The notes under the pieces are model-generated. The model was given only the letters and a program-made list of their open reading frames with translations, searched no databases and had not been told where the DNA came from. This document shows positions 6,646 to 12,126 of a stretch of 12,126 nt of DNA, piece after piece. The position numbers and the translations under genes were made by a program. How positions within the stretch are numbered: position 1 is the stretch's first letter; the number at the start of each line of letters is the position of its first letter. The stretch is from an uncultured Tissierellia bacterium (GTDB lineage: Bacteria > Bacillota > Clostridia > Tissierellales > Peptoniphilaceae): NCBI GenBank assembly GCA_902489145.1, contig CABTYV010000039.1, positions 1-12,126 of the forward strand, read 5' to 3'.

Positions 6646-7836
6646 CTACTTAATCACCTTGGTTACCACGCCGGAAGCGACCGTGTGGCCACCTTCACGA
6701 ACAGCGAAACGAAGGCCTTCTTCGATGGCGATCGGGCTGATCAGCTTGATGTTCAGCTTCGCATGGTCACCAGGCATAACCATTTCGGTCCCTGCCGGCA
6801 ACTCGATGTCGCCCGTAACGTCGGTCGTTCTGAAGAAGAACTGAGGACGATAACCGGAGAAGAAAGGCGTATGACGACCACCCTCTTCTTTGGTCAATAC
6901 GTAAACTTCACCCTCGAACTCGGTATGGGGATGAATCGAACCAGGAGCGGCCAAAACCTGTCCACGCTCGATTTCATTGCGCTGTACGCCACGGAGCAGG
7001 GCGCCGATGTTATCGCCGGCAACCGCTTCGTCCAAGGACTTATGGAACATTTCAAGACCCGTCACAACGACGTTGCGGGGCTTGTCAGCCAGACCAACGA
7101 TCTCGACAGTGTCACCCACTTTGATGGCGCCACGTTCGACACGGCCGGTCGAAACCGTACCACGGCCAGAGATGGTCATAACATCTTCTACCGGCATCAG
7201 GAAGGGCTTATCCGTATCACGCTCCGGAGTGGGGATATACTCATCAACAGCTTCCATGAGCTCGATGATGGGCGCTTCCCAGTCTCCGCCCTCTTCCAGG
7301 CACTTGAGCGCAGAACCTACGATGATGGGGGTGTTGTCGCCGTCGAATTCGTATTCGCTCAGCATGTCGCGCACTTCCATCTCGACCAGCTCGATCAGCT
7401 CTTCATCATCTACCTGGTCCTTCTTGTTCAGGAAGACCACGATCTTGGGTACGCCAACCTGACGAGCGAGCAGGATGTGCTCACGAGTCTGGGGCATCGG
7501 ACCGTCTGCGGCAGAGACAACCAGAATGGCACCATCCATCTGGGCTGCACCGGTGATCATGTTCTTAACATAGTCGGCGTGGCCCGGGCAATCCATATGT
7601 GCATAGTGACGATTGGGGGTCTCGTACTCCACGACGGAGGTGTTGATCGTGATACCACGCTCTCTCTCCTCAGGAGCCTTATCGATGTTTTCATAAGCCA
7701 CTGCGGCGCCTGTGCCAAACTTTTCGTTCATGACCTTGGTGATGGCTGCCGTCAACGTGGTCTTACCATGGTCAACGTGGCCAATGGTACCAATATTCAC
7801 GTGCGGCTTCGTACGTTCAAATTTCTCTTTTGCCAT
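6646..7836 (-). CDS. tuf: Elongation factor Tu
   Basis: A 396-residue GTPase that brings aminoacyl-tRNA to the ribosomal A site. Seen: G1 GHVDHGKTT at 19-27, G2 RGITIN at 60-65, G3 DCPGH at 82-86, G4 NKKD at 137-140, G5 GSALK, and the C-terminal beta-barrel signatures GRGTVSTGRVERG and GGRHTPFFSGYRPQFFFRTTDVTG-type sequence. G4 has Lys at the variable third position where NKCD is commonest; this is within family range. The start follows AGGAGG five bases upstream. It is the last gene of the str operon, 100 bases after fusA, and may also have its own promoter in that gap. Length is normal and there is no sign of disruption. Confidence 0.99.
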   Translation of the reverse strand: MAKEKFERTKPHVNIGTIGHVDHGKTTLTAAITKVMNEKFGTGAAVAYENIDKAPEERERGITINTSVVEYETPNRHYAHMDCPGHADYVKNMITGAAQMDGAILVVSAADGPMPQTREHILLARQVGVPKIVVFLNKKDQVDDEELIELVEMEVRDMLSEYEFDGDNTPIIVGSALKCLEEGGDWEAPIIELMEAVDEYIPTPERDTDKPFLMPVEDVMTISGRGTVSTGRVERGAIKVGDTVEIVGLADKPRNVVVTGLEMFHKSLDEAVAGDNIGALLRGVQRNEIERGQVLAAPGSIHPHTEFEGEVYVLTKEEGGRHTPFFSGYRPQFFFRTTDVTGDIELPAGTEMVMPGDHAKLNIKLISPIAIEEGLRFAVREGGHTVASGVVTKVIK

Positions 7837-7878
7837 TGCTTCCTCCTCAATTTCTTAAGAAAATTAACACTCACTGCG

Positions 7879-7884
7879 ATTATA
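7879..7884 (-). promoter_or_regulatory. Possible tuf promoter -10 box
   Basis: TATAAT on the minus strand lies 43 bases before the tuf ATG, in the fusA-tuf gap. No good -35 is found at 16-18 nt; the 17-nt position reads TGGAAA. An additional promoter for tuf is common in bacteria, but here only the -10 supports it. Confidence 0.35.
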
Positions 7885-7909
7885 CGATAAATTGCAGAAA
7901 GTTTCCACC

Positions 7910-7932
7910 AAATCCCCATAAATTGGGGATTT
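7910..7932 (-). other. Hairpin between fusA and tuf
   Basis: An 8-bp perfect stem (7910-7917 with 7925-7932) and 7-nt loop lie five bases after the fusA stop. On the minus strand only GGTGG follows, so it is not a complete terminator. It could be a partial attenuator, a processing site or an RNA-end stabiliser between fusA and the very highly expressed tuf. Confidence 0.5.
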
Positions 7933-7936
7933 CTAA

Positions 7937-10042
7937 CTATTTGTTCCGACCGGAGGAAACTTCCTCAGCAATCGAATCTGGAACCTTGGCATAATGGTCG
8001 AATTCCATGGAATAGGTAGCACGTCCCTGCGTTTTGGAACGAAGGTCCGTCGCATAGCCAAACATTTCCGAAAGCGGAATGAAGGCATCGACCACCTGCA
8101 CGCCCTCTCTTTGACCCATTCGGTCGATATTGCCACGGCGAGAGGAAACATCCCCCATCACGTCGCCCAAATACTCTTCCGGAGTCACAATCTCCACCTT
8201 TTGGAGCGGCTCCAGCAGGGTCGGTGAAGCCTTCTTTAAGGCATTCTGCATGGCCATCGAACCAGCAATCTTGAAGGCCGTTTCCGAAGAGTCAACCTCG
8301 TGATAGGAACCATCGAAAAGCTCCACATCCACGTCCAAAACGGGGAATCCCGCAATCGGGCCCGTCTGGCAAGCCTCCTCGATCCCTTGAATGGTGGGGT
8401 TGATAAACTCCTTGGGGATAACGCCGCCCACAATCTTGTTGTGGACCACAATCCCGCTGCCTGGCTCGCCCGGTTTGATCCGAATGGAGCAATCGCCATA
8501 TTGGCCGTGACCACCGGACTGGCGGACAAACTTGCCCTGAGCCTCGGCCGGAGATGCGATGGACTCCCGATAGGAAACCTGGGGATTGCCGATATTGGCC
8601 TCCACCTTAAACTCACGCAGGAGTCGGTCTACGATGATCTCCAGATGCAGCTCGCCCATGCCGGCGATGATGGTCTGACCCGTCTCCGCATTGGTATAGG
8701 TGCGGAAGGTCGGATCCTCTTCGGCCAGCTTCTGCAGGGCAATGCCCATCTTCTCCTGCGAAGCCTTGGTCTTCGGCTCAATCGCCACCGAAATCACCGG
8801 CTCGGGGAAGGTCATGTTTTCCAGAATAATCTGATTATCCTGATCGCAGAGGGTGTCACCCGTCGTCGTATCCTTTAAACCGACAGCCGCCGCAATATCC
8901 CCCGCCTGCACGCTTTCAATTTCTTCCCGCTTATTCGCATGCATCTGGAGAATGCGAGAAACACGCTCCCGGGTTTTCTTGGTTGAATTGTACACATAGG
9001 AGCCGTTTTCGAGCTTGCCGGAATAGACCCGGAAGTAGCAGAGCTTACCCACATAGGGATCCGTCACGATTTTGAAGGCCAAGGCCGCGAAGGGGCCTTC
9101 CACCTCCGCCGCGCGCTCGATCAGCTCCGGCTCTTCCTCATCCACATCGTTGGGATGAATGCCCTGAACCGGCGGCACATCCACCGGGCTCGGCATATAG
9201 TCGATGATCGCATCGATCAGGAACTGTACGCCGCGGTTTTTGTAAGCCGATCCGCAGAGAACCGGGAAAATCTTGCGCTCGATAGTCGCCTGACGAATCG
9301 CCTGGCGAAGCATATCCGGCGTGATCTCCTTATCCTCCAAATAGGCTTCGGCGATCTCATCGCTCACTTCAGAGAGCTCCTCAATCAGATCATTGCGCAT
9401 TTGCTGCGCCTTTTCCTGCAGATCTTGAGGAATGTCTTCATCCGTAATTTCCTGGCCCAGCTCATCGTGATAGACCTCCGCACGCATGCTCAGGAGGTCA
9501 ATGATGCCGGTGAACGACGCTTCTGATCCAATCGGGCACTGCAGCGCAATCGCATTGGCTCTCAGACGGTCACGGATCGTGTCGATCGACATGAAGAAAT
9601 TGGCTCCCGTGGCGTCCATCTTATTGATGAAGCACATACGCGGTACATGGTATTTGTCCGCCTGGCGCCAGACCGTCTCAGACTGGGGCTCTACGCCTGA
9701 TTTAGCGTCAAAAAGGGCCACCGATCCATCCAGTACACGCAAGGAGCGCTCCACCTCCACGGTGAAGTCCACGTGCCCCGGCGTATCGATGATATTGATC
9801 CGGTGCATCCGGTCGTTCCGCTTCCAGAAGCAGGTGGTGGCGGCAGAAGTGATGGTAATCCCACGCTCCTGCTCTTCCTCCATCCAGTCCATCTGGGCCG
9901 CCCCCTCATGGGTTTCGCCGATTTTATGGATTTTACCTGTATAAAAGAGGATCCGTTCCGTCACCGTCGTCTTACCGGCATCAATATGCGCCATGATCCC
10001 GATATTGCGGATGTCCTTCAATTCTGTATGCTTGCTTGCCAC
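7937..10042 (-). CDS. fusA: Elongation factor G
   Basis: A 701-residue translocase GTPase that moves tRNAs and mRNA through the ribosome and helps recycle ribosomes. Seen: G1 AHIDAGKTT at 18-26, G2 RGITIT at 60-65, G3 DTPGHVDF at 86-93, G4 NKMD at 140-143, followed by full domains II to V ending in the typical 'GRATYSMEFDHY' region. I chose the GTG start at 10040-10042: AAGGAG (10050-10055) sits seven bases upstream and the protein then begins MASKHTEL, as in the family. An upstream TTG at 10058-10060 would place the ribosome binding site inside the gene. It starts 18 bases after the rpsG stop, so the two are co-translated. Confidence 0.98.
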   Translation of the reverse strand: MASKHTELKDIRNIGIMAHIDAGKTTVTERILFYTGKIHKIGETHEGAAQMDWMEEEQERGITITSAATTCFWKRNDRMHRINIIDTPGHVDFTVEVERSLRVLDGSVALFDAKSGVEPQSETVWRQADKYHVPRMCFINKMDATGANFFMSIDTIRDRLRANAIALQCPIGSEASFTGIIDLLSMRAEVYHDELGQEITDEDIPQDLQEKAQQMRNDLIEELSEVSDEIAEAYLEDKEITPDMLRQAIRQATIERKIFPVLCGSAYKNRGVQFLIDAIIDYMPSPVDVPPVQGIHPNDVDEEEPELIERAAEVEGPFAALAFKIVTDPYVGKLCYFRVYSGKLENGSYVYNSTKKTRERVSRILQMHANKREEIESVQAGDIAAAVGLKDTTTGDTLCDQDNQIILENMTFPEPVISVAIEPKTKASQEKMGIALQKLAEEDPTFRTYTNAETGQTIIAGMGELHLEIIVDRLLREFKVEANIGNPQVSYRESIASPAEAQGKFVRQSGGHGQYGDCSIRIKPGEPGSGIVVHNKIVGGVIPKEFINPTIQGIEEACQTGPIAGFPVLDVDVELFDGSYHEVDSSETAFKIAGSMAMQNALKKASPTLLEPLQKVEIVTPEEYLGDVMGDVSSRRGNIDRMGQREGVQVVDAFIPLSEMFGYATDLRSKTQGRATYSMEFDHYAKVPDSIAEEVSSGRNK

Positions 10043-10060
10043 AGAAAGTCTCCTTCCCAA

Positions 10061-10531
10061 TTAGTAACGGAAATGGGCAAAAGCCTTGTTCGCCTCCGCC
10101 ACGCGGTGCATTTCTTCTTTTCTCTTCACGCTGGCGCCGGTATTGTTAAAAGCATCGACCAGTTCCGCACCCAGGCGCTCCACCATGGTTTTTTCATGAC
10201 GCGCTCTGGAGAAGCTGACAATCCAGCGCAAAGCAAGAGTTTGTCTCCGTTCGGGACGGACCTCCATCGGCACCTGGTAGGTGGCCCCACCAATCCGACG
10301 GCCTTTGACTTCCAACAAGGGCAATACATTTTCCAAAGCCTTGCGGTAAATCTCCAGTCCATCCTGTCCCACTTTTTCCTGAGCATAGTCAAAGGCGCCA
10401 TAGACGATCCTTTGGGCCAGGCCTTTTTTGCCGTCCAACATCACCTGATTGACCAATTTGGCCACGGCAATATCGTTATATTTCGGGTCCGGCATAACCT
10501 TTCTTTTGGGGATATGTCCTTTTCTAGACAC
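10061..10531 (-). CDS. rpsG: 30S ribosomal protein S7
   Basis: A 156-residue primary 16S rRNA-binding protein of the small-subunit head that contacts the mRNA exit region. Seen: the N-terminal MSRKGHIPKR, LVNQVMLDGKK at about 26-36, GGATYQVPMEVRPERR at about 81-96, and the C-terminal VKRKEEMHRVAEANKAFAHFRY-type tail; length matches the family. The start is GTG, preceded by AAGGAGG (10540-10546). In E. coli S7 represses the str operon by binding the rpsL-rpsG spacer; the long spacer here could serve the same role but that is inference. Confidence 0.98.
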   Translation of the reverse strand: MSRKGHIPKRKVMPDPKYNDIAVAKLVNQVMLDGKKGLAQRIVYGAFDYAQEKVGQDGLEIYRKALENVLPLLEVKGRRIGGATYQVPMEVRPERRQTLALRWIVSFSRARHEKTMVERLGAELVDAFNNTGASVKRKEEMHRVAEANKAFAHFRY

Positions 10532-10668
10532 TACGCTTCCCTCCTTACTTATTCAAAGTAGATTATGGGTACTCAACATGTCAGACTGCCCGTAGGCAGA
10601 TTTCATGCTGCTGTGCACAGGACACCCCCTTTCATGGGGAATCGATATGCACGATCATCATTTATTGA
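10532..10668 (-). promoter_or_regulatory. Structured rpsL-rpsG spacer, possible S7 site
   Basis: This 137-base gap is long for two genes of one ribosomal operon. It holds small hairpins: 10586-10590 with 10595-10599 (5 bp), 10626-10629 with 10636-10639 (4 bp), and the 10-bp palindrome at 10611-10620. No hairpin has a T-tract and no clear promoter pair is seen, so co-transcription is expected. By analogy with the E. coli str operon it may bind S7 for feedback. The fold does not visibly copy the E. coli site. Confidence 0.35.
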
Positions 10669-11082
10669 TTAGTTGGCGTTCTTCTTCGCCCCGTACTTGG
10701 AACGGGCCTGCTTACGCCCGGTCACACCGGCCGTATCCATTGCGCCACGCACAATATGATAGCGAACACCAGGAAGGTCCTTGACACGACCGCCACGGAT
10801 CAGCACCACAGAGTGCTCCTGCAGGTTGTGTCCAATCCCCGGGATGTAGGAGATCACCTCGGCCCCGTTGGTCAAACGGACACGGGCAATCTTCCGCAAA
10901 GCGGAGTTCGGCTTCTTCGGGGTCGTCGTACGAACCGAGGTGCAAACGCCACGCTTTTGCGGCGACTGAACCGGAGTGGCTCGATTCTTCAAAGTGTTGA
11001 AGTTGAAGCTCAACGCCGGAGTGTTGGTCTTCGCCCGTTCGGTCTTTCTGCCCCTACGAATCAACTGATTAATTGTCGGCAT
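10669..11082 (-). CDS. rpsL: 30S ribosomal protein S12
   Basis: A 137-residue decoding-centre protein that contacts 16S helix 44 and monitors codon-anticodon pairing. Seen: MPTINQL at the start, SPQKRGVCTSV, TPKKPNSALRK with Lys56 and Lys57, and GGRVKDLPGVRYH with Lys101. Lysines at these positions are the wild-type residues where streptomycin-resistance changes arise. The insert before PQKRGVC is the longer form common in Bacillota. I chose the ATG at 11080-11082 because AGGAGG (11089-11094) lies six bases upstream and MPTINQL is the family start. An in-frame TTG at 11178 would add 32 unrelated residues. First gene of the str operon. Confidence 0.98.
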   Translation of the reverse strand: MPTINQLIRRGRKTERAKTNTPALSFNFNTLKNRATPVQSPQKRGVCTSVRTTTPKKPNSALRKIARVRLTNGAEVISYIPGIGHNLQEHSVVLIRGGRVKDLPGVRYHIVRGAMDTAGVTGRKQARSKYGAKKNAN

Positions 11083-11219
11083 ACTTTTCCTCCTTCTTTC
11101 AAAATTTTGGACCGGCCTTGCCACCAGCCGATCGGCTTCTCGGTCCTCCTTGTCCAGGTCCGCCCAAAGGCGTCTCAATCAAAGAGGGAGGAGATGAAGC
11201 AATCTCCTCCAAGATAACC
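11083..11219 (-). promoter_or_regulatory. Structured str operon leader
   Basis: The predicted transcript start near 11219 leaves a leader of about 137 nt before rpsL. Hairpin I is a perfect 9-bp stem (11202-11210 with 11187-11195, 6-nt loop); its 5' arm reads GGAGGAGAT, a strong Shine-Dalgarno-like sequence that would be buried. Only CTCTTTG follows, so it is a weak terminator at best. A second structure pairs GACCG/CGGTC (11141-11145 with 11110-11114) around the 12-bp palindrome 11126-11137, shortly before the rpsL ribosome binding site. Autoregulation or attenuation is plausible but unproven. Confidence 0.5.
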
Positions 11220-11225
11220 TTATCT

Positions 11226-11254
11226 AGTATACTGATTTTTTCCTGGTCCGTCAA
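11226..11254 (-). promoter_or_regulatory. Promoter of the str operon
   Basis: On the minus strand TTGACG (11249-11254, five of six) and TATACT (11226-11231, five of six) are spaced by exactly 17 nt. It starts 19 bases after the stop of the ybjN-like gene, so rpsL-rpsG-fusA-tuf has its own strong sigma-A promoter and need not depend on upstream transcription. No terminator separates ybjN from it, so some read-through from ybjN is likely. Confidence 0.85.
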
Positions 11255-11273
11255 GGGAAGCTTCTGCCCCCTT

Positions 11274-11699
11274 CTACGACCAGACGGCCTTCATCAGGCT
11301 CGGATAAGCCTCGTCACAAATATTGACTGTCCGCATCACCAGTTCGTAGCAAATATCGCCCACATCATGGCTGCGGAAGCTGGCATCCAATTCCAGGCGG
11401 ATGACGGCATCCTCCGTCTCAACGACGAACTTTACAAAACGAAAGCGGTTGTTCAGTTCATTGACCGCCAGCAGCGCCGCGGGCATCTTGTCCTCCGGAA
11501 TCTTGACTAGGTCAAAGCCCCGAATGGCCACATCCTCACAATCCTCTCCAAAAAAGAGGTTGAGCTCTAAATCTAAATTGTCGCAGCCAAAAAGGAGGCC
11601 CACCATATCATGCGGATGATCCTGATCCGCTTCCACAAAGTTGTAATGATGATCTTGACTTTCTAGCGTATCAATAAACTGTTGGGTCGAGGCAAACAT
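11274..11699 (-). CDS. YbjN-domain protein
   Basis: A 141-residue acidic cytosolic protein of the YbjN family, whose fold resembles type III secretion chaperones and whose function is not well established; it has been proposed to act in sensory or stress regulation. Seen: an N-terminal segment MFASTQQFIDTLES, a central strand region with acidic residues, VNELNNRFRFVKF at 79-91, and the family-typical C-terminal MRTVNICDEAYPSLMKAVW at 122-140. I chose the ATG at 11697-11699 because AAGGAG (11708-11713) lies eight bases upstream. The frame is open further upstream to 11846, but that part lies across the promoter and has no ribosome binding site. It has its own promoter and stands between two transcription units. 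Confidence 0.8.
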   Translation of the reverse strand: MFASTQQFIDTLESQDHHYNFVEADQDHPHDMVGLLFGCDNLDLELNLFFGEDCEDVAIRGFDLVKIPEDKMPAALLAVNELNNRFRFVKFVVETEDAVIRLELDASFRSHDVGDICYELVMRTVNICDEAYPSLMKAVWS

Positions 11700-11732
11700 C
11701 AGGCACACTCCTTCTCTCTTGTACGATCCCGC

Positions 11733-11746
11733 CCCGGCAGGCCGGG
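11733..11746 (-). other. GC-rich hairpin in the ybjN leader
   Basis: CCCGG/CCGGG arms (11733-11737 with 11742-11746, 4-nt loop) lie between the promoter and the ribosome binding site of the ybjN-like gene. On the minus strand the core reads GGCCTGC, the same core as the palindromes at 28-44 and 5481-5509. The surroundings do not match those elements clearly. Confidence 0.35.
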
Positions 11747-11784
11747 CGCGGCATCCGATTCTTACGCACGAACAAGTCAAAATT

Positions 11785-11813
11785 AGTATATAACGCAAAA
11801 AACAAAAGAACAA
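11785..11813 (-). promoter_or_regulatory. Promoter of the ybjN-like gene
   Basis: TATACT (11785-11790) has five of six consensus bases and a 17-nt T-rich spacer to TTGTTC (11808-11813), which matches only the TTG half of the -35. The leader would be about 80 nt and contains a GC-rich hairpin. The upstream terminator at 11882-11927 isolates this promoter from the preceding gene. Confidence 0.55.
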
Positions 11814-11881
11814 GATTGAAGAAAGGATTGGAACAAAGTAAAACACGAGCCGCAGGAACGCCCCGAGCGTGTGCCTATGAG

Positions 11882-11927
11882 AAAAAGGAGGCTCCTGCAG
11901 AAGACGAAACGCTTTTGCAGGAGCCTC
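11882..11927 (-). terminator. Rho-independent terminator after the CWB2 gene
   Basis: A perfect 12-bp stem (11888-11899 with 11916-11927) with a 16-nt loop is followed on the minus strand by CTTTTTCTC. It starts seven bases after the stop codon of the partial gene at the right edge, and ends its transcript before the ybjN promoter. Confidence 0.9.
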
Positions 11928-11934
11928 TCTTACA

Positions 11935-12126
11935 CTATTTTATTTTCTCCCAAACAGAAGGAGCAATGGCCTGACCCAGGCCGACGATTATCAGCTTCCG
12001 GTAATGAGTATCCTCAAAATGCTTCTTCACGATCATCGGGAGACGATCCCGCATGGTCAACAAAATGGGTGCTCGATAGCTTGCTGCCACCGGACCTGTC
12101 ACCAGGGAATCTGCGAAGGATTGGCC
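11935..12126 (-). CDS. Cell-wall-binding repeat 2 protein, C-terminus (partial)
   Basis: The last 63 codons of a gene that enters from the right edge and ends in TAG at 11935-11937. The residues match one cell-wall-binding repeat 2 (CWB2) unit: GQSFADSLVTGPVA, then RAPILLT, a helix with LPMIVKKHF, the strand YRKLIIVGLG and the end AIAPSVWEKIK. In the usual unit the corresponding parts read G-x-x-FADAL, APILL and a VxxxGG strand; here the second glycine of GG is replaced (VGLG). CWB2 units usually come in threes and hold secreted or S-layer proteins to anionic wall polymers, so the missing N-terminal part probably carries a signal peptide and perhaps an enzymatic domain. A terminator follows directly. 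Confidence 0.8.
   Translation of the reverse strand, partial: GQSFADSLVTGPVAASYRAPILLTMRDRLPMIVKKHFEDTHYRKLIIVGLGQAIAPSVWEKIK

Noticed and set aside
6589..7890. Plus-strand open frame of 433 codons
   Set aside because: It is the antisense of tuf and covers the tuf terminator region; EF-Tu is unmistakable on the other strand.
11083..11178. N-terminal extension of S12 from an in-frame TTG
   Set aside because: The extra residues are not part of any S12, and the ATG at 11082 has an ideal ribosome binding site.
11700..11846. N-terminal extension of the ybjN-like gene with a hydrophobic segment
   Set aside because: It would cross the predicted promoter and lacks a ribosome binding site; the hydrophobic look comes from T-rich promoter DNA.

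Overview
The window looks like chromosomal DNA of a fairly GC-rich, low-complexity-prone member of the Bacillota, probably Clostridia-like. The reasons are strong AGGAGG-type ribosome binding sites, sigma-A type promoters, Rho-independent terminators with T-tracts, a YbjN-domain protein, the tail of a cell-wall-binding-repeat-2 protein, and Clostridia-like EF-Tu and S12 sequences. Genus cannot be assigned from the sequence alone.

Layout. At the left a large minus-strand gene (67-2649) encodes an 860-residue protein that I recognise only by a TerB-C-like C-terminal part. It diverges from a plus-strand cell-wall operon, ddl-murF (2773-5288), across a 123-bp region with two back-to-back promoters. 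Between murF and ogt lies about 770 bp without a convincing gene. This stretch holds GC-rich direct repeats, a palindrome related to one at the left edge, four exact 63-bp units that each form a hairpin, a 117-nt nested stem structure, and the ogt terminator. From 6062 rightwards everything is on the minus strand: ogt, then the str operon in reverse (tuf, fusA, rpsG, rpsL), a ybjN-like gene, and the cut-off end of a cell-wall-binding protein.

How the genes work together. Ddl makes D-Ala-D-Ala and MurF attaches it to the UDP-MurNAc-tripeptide; the 4-bp start/stop overlap fits coupled translation. The str operon is read rpsL-rpsG-fusA-tuf from a near-consensus promoter with a structured leader of about 137 nt, and ends at a UUCG-loop terminator. 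It is not flanked by rpoBC upstream or the S10 operon downstream, as it is in many relatives. ogt (O6-alkylguanine repair) sits just past the tuf terminator with no room for its own promoter.

Most of the genes are ordinary housekeeping genes. The least explained material is the repeat-rich region 5289-6061 and the 860-residue protein, whose TerB-C-like end hints at a multi-gene system continuing beyond the left edge.
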